In this document: piece by piece, positions 44,834 to 54,300 of the stretch
Layout of the letters: each line of letters opens with the position of its first letter
Numbering within the stretch: position 1 is the stretch's first letter
Made by a program: the position numbers and the translations under genes
Assembly: GCA_024919175.1 (NCBI GenBank)
Contig: CP103804.1
Coordinates: 868,001 to 932,000, forward strand
DNA length: 64,000 bases
DNA from: Clostridioides difficile
GTDB lineage: Bacteria; Bacillota; Clostridia; Peptostreptococcales; Peptostreptococcaceae
Direction: 5' to 3'
Notes under the pieces: generated by a model
Told to the model about the DNA's origin: nothing
Seen by the model: the letters and a program-made list of their open reading frames with translations, nothing else
Database searches by the model: none

Positions 44834-45658
44834 ATGAGAAAGTTCAGAGAAAATACATTGAAATTATTAGTATACTTATCAGCATTATTTACAATAGTAT
44901 CACTAGTAGTTATAGTAGGGTTTATATTTATAAAGGGAATTGGAAATATGAATTTTAATTTCTTATTTAGCAATTATTCAGCATCAGGTGATGGTGGTAT
45001 ATTCCCAATGATAATTACAACACTATATACTGTATTGGTTTCTATAGTTGTAGCAACTCCAATAGGAATCTTAGCAGCTATATATTTACAAGAATATGCT
45101 AAAAAAGGAAAAGTAGTTACAGCTATAAGATTTGCAACTGAAAGTTTGTCAGGAATACCATCTATAGTTTATGGATTATTTGGAGGAATCTTCTTTGTAG
45201 TTACCTTAAAAATGGGATATTCAATAGTTGCAGGGTCACTTACAGTTGCAATAATAATATTACCAGTAATAATTCGTACAACTGAAGAAGCTTTAAAGAC
45301 AGTTCCTCAATCATATAGAGAGTCATCTCTAGCATTAGGAGCTACTAAATTTCAAACTTTATATAAAGTAGTACTTCCAAGTGCAGTACCAGGAATTCTA
45401 TCAGGAGTAATATTGTCAGTTGGTCGTATAATTGGAGAATCAGCTGCCATACTACTTACAGCAGGTACTGTAGCTAAGATGCCAGGAGGAATATTTGATA
45501 GTGCAAGAACACTAACTGTACACTCATACTTACTAACTAAAGAGAGTGGAGACATAGCAACAGCAGCTAGTATAGGTATTGTTTTAATAGTAATTGTATT
45601 AGTACTAAATATGTTAGCAAGATTTGTTGCTAAGAAGTTAAATAAGGCTAATTATTAA
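44834..45658 (+). CDS. pstA: Phosphate ABC transporter permease PstA
   Basis: A 274-residue permease with six helices and the paralogous landmarks GIPSIVYGLFGGIFFV, PQSYRESSLALGATKFQTLYKVVLP and GRIIGESAAILLTAG. It pairs with PstC to form the channel. Confidence 0.96.
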   Translation: MRKFRENTLKLLVYLSALFTIVSLVVIVGFIFIKGIGNMNFNFLFSNYSASGDGGIFPMIITTLYTVLVSIVVATPIGILAAIYLQEYAKKGKVVTAIRFATESLSGIPSIVYGLFGGIFFVVTLKMGYSIVAGSLTVAIIILPVIIRTTEEALKTVPQSYRESSLALGATKFQTLYKVVLPSAVPGILSGVILSVGRIIGESAAILLTAGTVAKMPGGIFDSARTLTVHSYLLTKESGDIATAASIGIVLIVIVLVLNMLARFVAKKLNKANY

Positions 45659-45673
45659 ATTTAAGAGGTGTGA

Positions 45674-46441
45674 ATGATGGAATTAATCAATAAAATAAAA
45701 ATGAGTGTAAAAGATTTGGATTTATTTTATGGTGACAAGCAAGCACTAAATAAAATAAATATGGATATAAAAGAAAATAAAGTTACTGCTTTAATAGGTC
45801 CATCTGGATGTGGAAAATCTACTTTTATAAGAACATTAAATCGAATGAATGACTTAATAGAAAATGTAACAATTACAGGGAATATTTCTGTTGATGGAGA
45901 AGATATATATACTTCAGATGATGTTATAAACCTTCGTACAAAAGTAGGTATGGTATTTCAAAAACCTAATCCGTTTCCTATGAGTATATATGATAATGTC
46001 GCATATGGTCCTCGTACACATGGGTTAAGAGATAAAAAGCAATTAGACAAGATAGTAGAGGAAAGTTTAAAGGGAGCAGCTATTTGGGAGGAAGTTAAAG
46101 ATAGGCTTAAATCATCTGCATTAGGATTATCTGGTGGGCAACAACAACGTATATGTATAGCAAGAGCAATTGCTATGAGACCAGAAGTTATACTTATGGA
46201 TGAGCCTACATCTGCTTTAGACCCAATTTCAACATTAAAAGTAGAAGAACTTATAGAAGATTTAAAAAAGGACTATACAATAGTCATAGTTACACATAAT
46301 ATGCAACAAGCTGCTCGTATATCAGATGAAACAGCTTTTTTCCTAAATGGAGAGGTTATAGAATTTAGTGATACAAAAACTATGTTTACTACTCCTGTGG
46401 ATAAAAGAACAGAAGACTATATAACAGGTAGATTTGGTTAA
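45674..46441 (+). CDS. pstB: Phosphate ABC transporter ATPase PstB
   Basis: A 255-residue ATPase with Walker A (GPSGCGKST), the PstB-specific FQKPNPFPMSIYDNVAYGPR segment, signature LSGGQQQR and Walker B (VILMDEPTSALDP). AAGAGGTG precedes two adjacent ATGs (45674 and 45677). Fourth component of the PstSCAB importer. Confidence 0.97.
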   Translation: MMELINKIKMSVKDLDLFYGDKQALNKINMDIKENKVTALIGPSGCGKSTFIRTLNRMNDLIENVTITGNISVDGEDIYTSDDVINLRTKVGMVFQKPNPFPMSIYDNVAYGPRTHGLRDKKQLDKIVEESLKGAAIWEEVKDRLKSSALGLSGGQQQRICIARAIAMRPEVILMDEPTSALDPISTLKVEELIEDLKKDYTIVIVTHNMQQAARISDETAFFLNGEVIEFSDTKTMFTTPVDKRTEDYITGRFG

Positions 46442-46468
46442 AATATATAACTATAAAGGAGTTAGACA

Positions 46469-47122
46469 ATGGTCAATAACAGTTTAGATATAAGCATTGA
46501 TACTTTAAAAGAACAGACAGTACTTATGATGGAAAAATGTGAAGAGGCAATAGAAAAGTCTGTAACTTGTATGATAGAAAAAGATTTAGAAGGTGCAAGA
46601 AAAGTAGTAGATGATGATGAAAAAATAAATAAATTGAGAGAAGAAATAAGAGATAAAAGTATAGAATTAATAGTGCTTAAACAACCAATGGCTAGAGATT
46701 TAAGATTTATTTATTCTTTGGGAAACATATCAATAGAATTAGAACGAATTGGAGATTATGCAGCAAATATAGCTAGAGAAATGTTGAAAATAGGTGGAGA
46801 AGCGTATATAAAAGAGTTGATAGATATACCTAAAATGGCAAAGGAATGTAAGAATATGATGTCTCAAACTAGAGAGGCTTTAATATCATTTGATGCAAGT
46901 ATAGCTTATAATGTTGGAAGTAAAGATGACATTGTAGATGATTTATATGAGCAAGTACAGATTGATTGTTTAAAAATAATGCATGAGAATTCAAATACGA
47001 TAGATCAAGGAGTAAAACTTTTACTTATAGGAAGATACCTTGAACGAATTGGAGACCATATAACAAACGTATGTGAAAAAATAATCTTTGCAATTGAGGG
47101 TAAAATGGTAGAGATAGGATAA
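46469..47122 (+). CDS. phoU: Phosphate uptake regulator PhoU
   Basis: A 217-residue all-helical protein with the two PhoU repeats, each carrying the E-R-I-G-D-x-A/I metal-binding motif (LERIGDYAANIARE and LERIGDHITNVCEK). It tunes PstSCAB and the Pho two-component system. Last gene of pstCAB-phoU; a terminator follows immediately. Confidence 0.96.
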   Translation: MVNNSLDISIDTLKEQTVLMMEKCEEAIEKSVTCMIEKDLEGARKVVDDDEKINKLREEIRDKSIELIVLKQPMARDLRFIYSLGNISIELERIGDYAANIAREMLKIGGEAYIKELIDIPKMAKECKNMMSQTREALISFDASIAYNVGSKDDIVDDLYEQVQIDCLKIMHENSNTIDQGVKLLLIGRYLERIGDHITNVCEKIIFAIEGKMVEIG

Positions 47123-47151
47123 AAAAACTGCTTTATAGCAGTTTTTTTTAT
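47123..47151 (+). terminator. Terminator after phoU
   Basis: AAAAACTGCT/AGCAGTTTTT stem with a four-base loop and eight T residues. Confidence 0.9.
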
Positions 47152-47280
47152 TGTCTAAATTGAAAAGTAATTGTTAAAAAAATGTGATTAATGGGTAAAT
47201 TTAAAAAATTGTGATATACTAGGAACATATTAAATATGAGGATGCGTATTTTATATAAGGTGCTTTTAGGAGGTGGAATT

Positions 47281-48153
47281 TTGAAACTTCAAAAGATGGG
47301 TATGAGGACTATAAAGACAGGAATTAGTGTAACTTTATGTATGCTTCTTGGTAATTATTTAGTTGAGAACATGTTCTATTCTCTAGTAGCATGTATAATT
47401 TCTGTTCAGGATACAGTGAAAGGTTCTTTAAAGACAGGAATCAATAGAGTAGAAGGTACTATCTTAGGTGGTATAATAGGATTTTTATTTGCTATCACCA
47501 AAGCAGGAGACCCATTTTTATGTGGTCTTGGTGTAATGTGTTCAATATATCTATGTAATCTGTTTAAAATAAAGTCAGTAGTTGTTGCCTGCGTAACTTT
47601 TTTAGCCATACATCTAGGTGTGGGAAATAATGACCCCGTATACTATTCTTTACACAGGGTATTAGATACGTCTGTAGGAGTTTTATTTGGTGTACTCGTT
47701 AATTATTATGTTGCTAGACCAAACTACCTAATTAGTGTTATAGATGAGTTTAAAAAGATAGAAGAACTTTCAATGTTACTTATTGAAGAAAAAATACTTA
47801 GAAAAGAAAATCTAGATGTAGAAAAATTTGAAGAAGAAGTAGAAAAGTTGGAAGGAATATATTCAAAACTTATCGATGAGCTAGACTATAGTTTAAGTGA
47901 AACCAATATAGAAAAAATAGAAAATGCCTTAAGGATATGTAGAGAAATCCACTTTCACATGCAGTCTATAGAGTTACTAGAAAACAAACTCTATTTAAAA
48001 GAGCATACATATAAATACCTTAAGAAAATATATGGTGTGGATGAACTTGATTGGAATGTAGATGAAGAAAAAAGTCCAGTGTTCAACTATCATTTAATGA
48101 AAATAATGCTTGAAATAGAATTATTGAAAAAATTAAATAAGTCATATCAATAA
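47281..48153 (+). CDS. Aromatic acid exporter family (FUSC/ArAE-like) membrane protein
   Basis: A 290-residue protein starting at TTG 47281 right after AGGAGGTGG; in-frame codons from 47236 cover that site. Four to five N-terminal helices (TGISVTLCMLLGNYLV, EGTILGGIIGFLFAI, VLDTSVGVLFGVLVNYYVARP) match the ArAE_1 family, followed by a ~140-residue cytoplasmic helical domain. The substrate is unknown; by family it may export aromatic or small organic acids. Confidence 0.82.
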   Translation: MKLQKMGMRTIKTGISVTLCMLLGNYLVENMFYSLVACIISVQDTVKGSLKTGINRVEGTILGGIIGFLFAITKAGDPFLCGLGVMCSIYLCNLFKIKSVVVACVTFLAIHLGVGNNDPVYYSLHRVLDTSVGVLFGVLVNYYVARPNYLISVIDEFKKIEELSMLLIEEKILRKENLDVEKFEEEVEKLEGIYSKLIDELDYSLSETNIEKIENALRICREIHFHMQSIELLENKLYLKEHTYKYLKKIYGVDELDWNVDEEKSPVFNYHLMKIMLEIELLKKLNKSYQ

Positions 48154-48236
48154 TAGTCAATAAATAATAAATAAAAAATAGTATCTTTGTAAATATTAAA
48201 CATATATAAGTTTAATTTACGGAGGTACTATTTTTT

Positions 48237-49673
48237 ATGAATACTATAAATGGGAATTCTAAAATATTAGAAAGATACAAAATGAAGCTTTTTGGAGAAC
48301 TTGTAAAGGCAGTATGGAATGAGGATACAGAAGATATTGAAAACTTGCCTGAAAAAATTTTAAATGAAGACTTAAAAGAAAATTTAGATAGTCATTTAGA
48401 TAAGCAATTTGATAAAGATACGATGGTGAATTTAATCAGGGTAACTATGGGATTAGATGTAACAGGAGATACAGATAAAAACCTAAAAGATGCATTGCAT
48501 GAAGCTGTAAATTTAGATGAAATAAAAAGACCAATAATATCTATAATATCAGATGCTTGTAAATATTGTGATGAAAATAATAAAGAAGATGAGTCATGCA
48601 AGATAAGAAATAAGCATATTAATTGTAATGAGGAAGATACATGTAGTGCTTGTGGTGATTGTGTGTCAAGATGTAAACTGGGTGCGATATCAGACAAGAT
48701 AGAATTTATACCGATGATAAGTCTATTAAAGGATATAAAGAGTCCTGTATATGCAATAGTCGCACCAGCTTTTGTAGGGCAATTTGGAAAAGATGTAAGT
48801 CCTGGTAAGTTAAGAACTGCATTAAAAAAGATAGGATTTGAAGATATGATAGAAGTTGCTTTAGCAGCAGATATGCTTACTGCAAAAGAAGCATATGACT
48901 ATTATGAGCATATGAAAAAGGATGAAGAAGGGTGTTTTATAACTAGTTGTTGTTGTCCTATTTGGGTTAGCTTAATACAAAATAGTTTTCCTCAAATATT
49001 AGATAAGGTATCACCATCCGTGTCACCTATGATTGCTTGTGGTAGAGCTGTAAAAATTTTAAATCCAGAGGCTAAAGTTGTATTTATAGGTCCTTGCATG
49101 GCAAAGAAAAAAGAAGCAATGTTGGAAGATATAAAGGATGCAGTTGATTTTGTACTTACATTTAAAGAACTGCAGGAAATATTTGATGCATTAGAACTAA
49201 ATCCAGCAGTAATGGATGAAAGTAATAGAGTAGAAGCATCTCTTTCAGGTAGAGTTTATGCTAGAACAGGGGGTGTAAGTAAAGCTGTTAAATTATCAGT
49301 TAGAAGAATTGATAAAAATATAAGGTTTAAGGAAAAAGCATTTGAGGGAACAAAAGAATGTATGGATGGTCTAAAGAAAGTTTTAAATAAAGAGATAGAG
49401 GCTACTTTCATAGAAGGAATGGGTTGCGTAGGAGGCTGTGTGGGAGGTCCTAAGCGTATTTTAAGTGTAGAAGAAGGAACTAAGAATGTCGATGAATACA
49501 GTGAAAGTACAAATATGGAAACCCCATTTGATAATTTAAATGTACTACAATTTTTAACTTCTATGGGAATAAAGAGAGTAGAATCATTAGGAGAAAAAGA
49601 GGAAGAGCAAGTAAAGAAAATATTTAGTAGAGACATAAAAAGTAATAAGAAGGACAATAAATATAAAAAATAA
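48237..49673 (+). CDS. [FeFe]-hydrogenase, group-B-like
   Basis: A 478-residue protein. A ~100-residue N-terminal region leads to a cysteine-rich zone (CKYC, then CSACGDCVSRCKLGAI, a 4Fe-4S site), followed by the H-cluster domain. H-cluster motifs: L1 SCCCPIW (usual TSCCPxW), L2 GPCMAKKKEA (usual MPCxxKxxE; Met replaced by Gly), L3 EGMGCVGGCVGG (usual EVMACPGGC). All four cluster-ligating cysteines are kept. These changes place it with group B rather than bidirectional group A enzymes. Single-gene unit, so electron partner and direction of catalysis are unknown. Confidence 0.9.
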   Translation: MNTINGNSKILERYKMKLFGELVKAVWNEDTEDIENLPEKILNEDLKENLDSHLDKQFDKDTMVNLIRVTMGLDVTGDTDKNLKDALHEAVNLDEIKRPIISIISDACKYCDENNKEDESCKIRNKHINCNEEDTCSACGDCVSRCKLGAISDKIEFIPMISLLKDIKSPVYAIVAPAFVGQFGKDVSPGKLRTALKKIGFEDMIEVALAADMLTAKEAYDYYEHMKKDEEGCFITSCCCPIWVSLIQNSFPQILDKVSPSVSPMIACGRAVKILNPEAKVVFIGPCMAKKKEAMLEDIKDAVDFVLTFKELQEIFDALELNPAVMDESNRVEASLSGRVYARTGGVSKAVKLSVRRIDKNIRFKEKAFEGTKECMDGLKKVLNKEIEATFIEGMGCVGGCVGGPKRILSVEEGTKNVDEYSESTNMETPFDNLNVLQFLTSMGIKRVESLGEKEEEQVKKIFSRDIKSNKKDNKYKK

Positions 49674-49720
49674 TTTTCTTAAGTTTGAATTGATGTTTTT
49701 ATAAAAGGGAGATATGGGGG

Positions 49721-50548
49721 ATGAAAATTAAAGATAATAAAACTGTTTTTCATGTAATTATACGTGTATTTCTTGTAGCTGTTTTAATTTTAACTGGGAC
49801 ATTATTAGAAGAAAAAATTAACAATGTTCCAGTTGAAAATCTCAATACGAAAGATAAAACTACATTAGAATTACTTTCTCAAAATAACACTTTAGGAGAA
49901 ATTATATATAAAACATCTCAGGAAGGCAGGAAAGGACCAGGGGTTACATCTGAAAAAGTTGCATACATAACAATAGATGATGGACCATCAAAATATACAA
50001 ATGCATTATTAGATATTTTAAAAGAAAATGATGTCAAAGCGACATTTTTCATGCTTAATCAAAATATGAAAAACCACAAAGAAGAGGTGAAGAGAGTCTT
50101 AGAAGAAAAAAATTCAATAGGATTTCATAGTGTAAGTCATGATATACATAAGTTGTATAAGAGCCCAGAAATAACAGTTGGAGAATTTGACACATGTAAT
50201 AAAACGCTACAAGATATAACTGGTCAAAGCTCAAAATTAATAAGGTTACCATATGGAAGTAAGCCATATATGCCAGAAGGTTCATATGATAAGCTTATGG
50301 CAAATGATTACCTAATTTGGGATTGGAATCTAGATACACAAGACTGGAAATCATCTACAAGTCAAATAGTTAGTAACATCTTATATTATGGAAGGAAAAG
50401 AGATGAATTAGTAGTATTAATTCATGAAAAAGAACAAAGTGTAAATGCTTTAAATAATATGATAAGAATTTTAAAAGAGAGGGGATATACTATATTACCA
50501 ATCACAGAGAATGTTATGCCTAAAAATTTCTGGCAAGAAAACCTATAG
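49721..50548 (+). CDS. Polysaccharide deacetylase (NodB-homology, CE4)
   Basis: A 275-residue secreted or membrane-anchored protein with one N-terminal helix (VIIRVFLVAVLILTGTLL) and a CE4 domain: motif 1 TIDDGPSK (catalytic Asp and metal Asp), motif 2 HSVSH (two metal His), motif 3 RLPYGSKPY, then DWNLDTQDW and a late histidine in VVLIHE. It probably removes acetyl groups from peptidoglycan GlcNAc or MurNAc. Starts at ATG 49721 (AGGGAGATATGGGGG). Confidence 0.9.
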   Translation: MKIKDNKTVFHVIIRVFLVAVLILTGTLLEEKINNVPVENLNTKDKTTLELLSQNNTLGEIIYKTSQEGRKGPGVTSEKVAYITIDDGPSKYTNALLDILKENDVKATFFMLNQNMKNHKEEVKRVLEEKNSIGFHSVSHDIHKLYKSPEITVGEFDTCNKTLQDITGQSSKLIRLPYGSKPYMPEGSYDKLMANDYLIWDWNLDTQDWKSSTSQIVSNILYYGRKRDELVVLIHEKEQSVNALNNMIRILKERGYTILPITENVMPKNFWQENL

Positions 50549-50879
50549 TAAATTTTTAAAAATATAAAATACAATAAAGCATTTATAAAATATAATACAT
50601 AACTTAATTACATTTAAAATATTATAGTCAAAATGTCATATAGGAAAATAGCATATAAAATTAAGGTGACATAAAATTGATAAAATATTAGCATAAATAT
50701 CAATAAAGTAATAGAATAATTATTGACTATATAAAACAAAATAATTGAAAAACATAGTATAGATTATAATATTTAGCATAGAATATAAAAAATAATAATT
50801 AAGAAAATTCAGAAAAAATAAAATAAAAATAATTGACAAAGAGAATAATATTTGTATATAATAATATATAATATTAAAG
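50549..50879. other. AT-rich gap between the deacetylase gene and the valS leader
   Basis: About 330 bp with extremely high A+T and no open frame. A TTGACA at 50834-50839 followed by a TATAAT-like segment around 50857-50866 probably forms the valS leader promoter. Confidence 0.5.
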
Positions 50880-51165
50880 ACTAAGAAGAAGAGGAGTAAG
50901 TAAATACTACTAAAAGAGAGGAAAATTCACTGGCTGTAAGATTTTCTAAGTATAAGGTTTACTGAATGTAGCTTTGGAGTTTCTAAACTGAACTATTAGT
51001 AAGTTTAGACGGTTAGAATCGTTAAATTCTTTGAGAGTCAAAGTTACTAAGATTGTCATCAACTATCAATTTAGTTATATGTTGATGAATTTTTAAACTT
51101 TGGAATTAAGGTGGTAACGCGAGCTTTTCGTCCTTTTAAAAGAGGATGAAAGGCTCTTTTTTATT
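50880..51165 (+). promoter_or_regulatory. T-box riboswitch of valS
   Basis: A typical tRNA-sensing leader. A Stem I region begins near 50880; a plausible GTA (Val) specifier follows GAAT at ~50965. The conserved T-box core AAGGTGGTAACGCGAGC is at 51109-51124, where TGGT would pair with an ACCA tRNA end. A terminator with arms GAGC..TCGTCCT and AGGATGA..GCTC (51121-51157) ends in six T residues. Uncharged tRNA-Val should cause read-through. Confidence 0.93.
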
Positions 51166-51214
51166 CCCAAAAATATTTTAAAAATTTATTTATAAAAATA
51201 TAGGAGGCAATACA

Positions 51215-53881
51215 ATGGAAAATACGAACTTATCAAAAACTTATAATCCTAAAGAATTTGAGGCTAGGCTATATAAAAAATGGATGGATGAAGAGTATTT
51301 TAAATCTAAACCAAACCCAGATAAAAAACCATTTACAATAATGATGCCACCTCCAAATATAACAGGTCAATTGCATATGGGACATGCGCTTGACCATACT
51401 CTTCAAGATATACTTATTAGATGGAAACGTATGGATGGATATGAAGCTTTCTGGCTTCCAGGAACTGACCATGCTTCTATAGCAACTGAAGTTAAAGTTG
51501 TTGAAAGAATAAAAAAAGAAGAAGGTAAAACTAAATACGAAATAGGAAGAGAAGAATTCTTGAAGAGAGCTTGGGCATGGAGAGACGAATTTGGAGGAAA
51601 AATAGTTAATCAGCTTAAACAATTAGGAGATTCTTGTGATTGGGATAAAGAAAGATTTACTATGGATGAAGGTTGCAATGAAGCAGTTATAGAGTTCTTT
51701 GTAAACCTATATGAAAAAGGGCATATATACAGAGGAAATAGAATAATAAACTGGTGTCCAGACTGTAAAACGACTTTATCAGATGCAGAAGTTGAGCATG
51801 AAGAGCAAGATGGAAACTTTTATCATATAAAATATTCATTAAAGGATAGTGAAGACTTCTTAGAAATAGCTACTACTAGACCTGAAACAATGATAGGGGA
51901 TACTGGTATAGCTGTAAATCCAGAAGATGATAGATACAAACATTTAATAGGAAAAACAGCAATACTTCCATTAGTAGGAAGAGAACTTCCAATAGTTGCA
52001 GATAGTTATGTAGATTTAGAGTTTGGGACTGGTGCTGTTAAGATGACTCCAGCTCATGACCCTAACGATTTTGAAGTAGGTCTAAGACATAATCTTGAGC
52101 AATTGAACACAATGAATGAAGATGGAACTATGAACGAAGTTTGTGGAAAATATGAAGGTATGGATAGATTTGAGTGTAGAAAAGCCATCATAGCAGACTT
52201 AAAGGAACAAGGATATCTAATCAAGATAAAAGAACATAATCACAATGTGGGAACTTGTTATAGATGCCATACAGTAATTGAGCCTAGATTATCAGAGCAA
52301 TGGTTTGTTAAGATGGAAGAACTTGCAAAACCAGCTATAGATATTCTTAAAAAAGGAGAATTAGAATTTGTTCCAGACAAATTTGACAAAACTTATTTAC
52401 AATGGTTAGAAAATATAAGAGACTGGTGTATATCAAGACAATTATGGTGGGGTCATCAAATACCAGCTTACTATTGCCAAGAGTGTGGAGAAATAGTAGT
52501 TGCTAAAAAAATGCCAGATAAATGCCCTAAATGTGGAAGCACTCATTTTAAACAAGATGAAGATGCACTAGATACTTGGTTTAGTTCTGCATTATGGCCT
52601 TTCTCTACCCTAGGATGGCCAAATAAGACAGATGCATTAGATTATTATTACCCAACAAGTGTACTTGTTACAGGATACGATATAATATTCTTCTGGGTAG
52701 TTAGAATGGCATTTGCAGGTATGTTCTGTATGAATGAAAAGCCATTTGACCATGTATTAGTTCATGGATTAGTAAGAGATTCTCAAGGTAGAAAAATGAG
52801 TAAATCTTTAGGAAATGGTATCGACCCATTAGAAATAATCGAGCAATATGGAGCTGATGCACTAAGATTTACATTAACAACTGGAAATTCCCCAGGAAAT
52901 GATATGAGATTCTACATGGAAAGAGTAGAATTTGCTAGAAACTTTGCTAATAAATTGTGGAATGCATCAAGATTTGTATTTATGAATGTTGATGAGGATA
53001 TAATTAAGAATATAAATAGAGAAAACGTAAAAGATAGTTTAACTCTAGCTGATAAATGGATAATATCAAGAGCAAATAATATTGTAAAAGAAGCTACTAG
53101 CAATATGGATAAATTTGATTTAGGAATAGCATTACAAAAGATATACGATTTTACTTGGTCAGAATACTGTGACTGGTATATTGAAATGGTTAAACCTAGA
53201 TTATATGGAGAAGATACAGATGCTAAGTCTGCTGCTTTATATACATTAACTTATGTACTTGAAAAAATATTAAAATTATTACATCCTTATATGCCATTTA
53301 TAACAGAGGAAATATATACACATCTTCCTACTGTTGAAGGTTGTATAATAGTATCTGAGTGGCCAAAATATAATGAAGAAGATAATATGGCTGATGAAGA
53401 AGAAATGATGAATTTACTAATGGAAGGTATAAGAAGTATAAGAAATGTGAGAGCAGAAATGAATGTACCACCTTCTAAGAAAGCTAAATTGATAATAGTA
53501 CCAAGTGAAGATAAGATAGAAACTATTGAACTTGGTAAGGATTATTTTATAACTTTAGCATCTGCTTCAACAGTTGAGATAGCAAAAGACAAATCTAATG
53601 TACCAGAAGATGCGGTTGGTGTAGTTATTGATGGTGTTGAAGTATTCATACCTCTTAACGAATTAGTTGATTTTGAAAAAGAAATAGAAAGGCTATCTAA
53701 AGAAATGAAAAAGTTAGAGGGAGAAATAAAGAGAGTTAATGGAAAACTTGCAAATCAAGGATTCTTAGCAAAAGCTCCTGAAAACTTAATAGAGGAAGAA
53801 AAAGCTAAAAAAGAAAAATTTGAAGAAATGATTAAATCTGTTGAAGAAAGATTAGCAAACTTAAAAACTAAAGTAAAATAA
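51215..53881 (+). CDS. valS: Valyl-tRNA synthetase
   Basis: An 888-residue class I synthetase: HIGH-type motif HMGH in PPPNITGQLHMGHAL, a CP1 editing domain (TTRPETMIGDTGIAVNP), a zinc knuckle (CQEC and CPKC), KMSKS in GRKMSKSLGNG, an anticodon-binding helical domain and the ValRS-specific C-terminal coiled coil (~residues 820-888). It charges tRNA-Val. Controlled by the upstream T-box; terminator directly after. Confidence 0.98.
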   Translation: MENTNLSKTYNPKEFEARLYKKWMDEEYFKSKPNPDKKPFTIMMPPPNITGQLHMGHALDHTLQDILIRWKRMDGYEAFWLPGTDHASIATEVKVVERIKKEEGKTKYEIGREEFLKRAWAWRDEFGGKIVNQLKQLGDSCDWDKERFTMDEGCNEAVIEFFVNLYEKGHIYRGNRIINWCPDCKTTLSDAEVEHEEQDGNFYHIKYSLKDSEDFLEIATTRPETMIGDTGIAVNPEDDRYKHLIGKTAILPLVGRELPIVADSYVDLEFGTGAVKMTPAHDPNDFEVGLRHNLEQLNTMNEDGTMNEVCGKYEGMDRFECRKAIIADLKEQGYLIKIKEHNHNVGTCYRCHTVIEPRLSEQWFVKMEELAKPAIDILKKGELEFVPDKFDKTYLQWLENIRDWCISRQLWWGHQIPAYYCQECGEIVVAKKMPDKCPKCGSTHFKQDEDALDTWFSSALWPFSTLGWPNKTDALDYYYPTSVLVTGYDIIFFWVVRMAFAGMFCMNEKPFDHVLVHGLVRDSQGRKMSKSLGNGIDPLEIIEQYGADALRFTLTTGNSPGNDMRFYMERVEFARNFANKLWNASRFVFMNVDEDIIKNINRENVKDSLTLADKWIISRANNIVKEATSNMDKFDLGIALQKIYDFTWSEYCDWYIEMVKPRLYGEDTDAKSAALYTLTYVLEKILKLLHPYMPFITEEIYTHLPTVEGCIIVSEWPKYNEEDNMADEEEMMNLLMEGIRSIRNVRAEMNVPPSKKAKLIIVPSEDKIETIELGKDYFITLASASTVEIAKDKSNVPEDAVGVVIDGVEVFIPLNELVDFEKEIERLSKEMKKLEGEIKRVNGKLANQGFLAKAPENLIEEEKAKKEKFEEMIKSVEERLANLKTKVK

Positions 53882-53895
53882 ATATGTAGGATAAA

Positions 53896-53940
53896 AACAT
53901 ACAAAGAGTACTAAATATGTATTCTTTGTATGTTTTTCTT
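53896..53940 (+). terminator. Terminator after valS
   Basis: AACATACAAAGA paired with TCTTTGTATGTT, followed by TTTCTTT. Confidence 0.85.
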
Positions 53941-54300
53941 TCTATGTAGATAAATATGATGTTATAATTTTTTAGAGATATATGATATTTTTATCTTATT
54001 ATGACTATATTAATTTTATATTTTTGAACTTTATAATCAATAAAAAATTGATATATTATAATATTTAATATAGGATAATAAATACATGATGCATTTGTTT
54101 TCCTATATTTTTTATGCTGTATAGTTAAAAAAACATATAAATATGTCAAAAAATAGGTTTATATATCAAAAAAAATTGTTATAAGTAATTTAATCGACAA
54201 TTTAAATTTATATCAAAATTTAAATATAAAGTTAGCTAGGTACAGTTTGTAAATTGAAATAAAGTAAACTAAATGATATTTTAGATTTGGAGGTGATATT
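53941..54300. other. Intergenic leader of the LytTR regulator
   Basis: 360 bp of AT-rich DNA with a weak inverted repeat around 54202-54232 (AATTTAAATTT and AAATTTAAAT). No tandem LytTR-type direct repeats or recognised riboswitch were found. Confidence 0.4.

Noticed and set aside
54202..54232. AT-only inverted repeat before the LytTR gene as an operator
   Set aside because: Composed only of A and T in a region over 80% A+T; such dyads are expected by chance.
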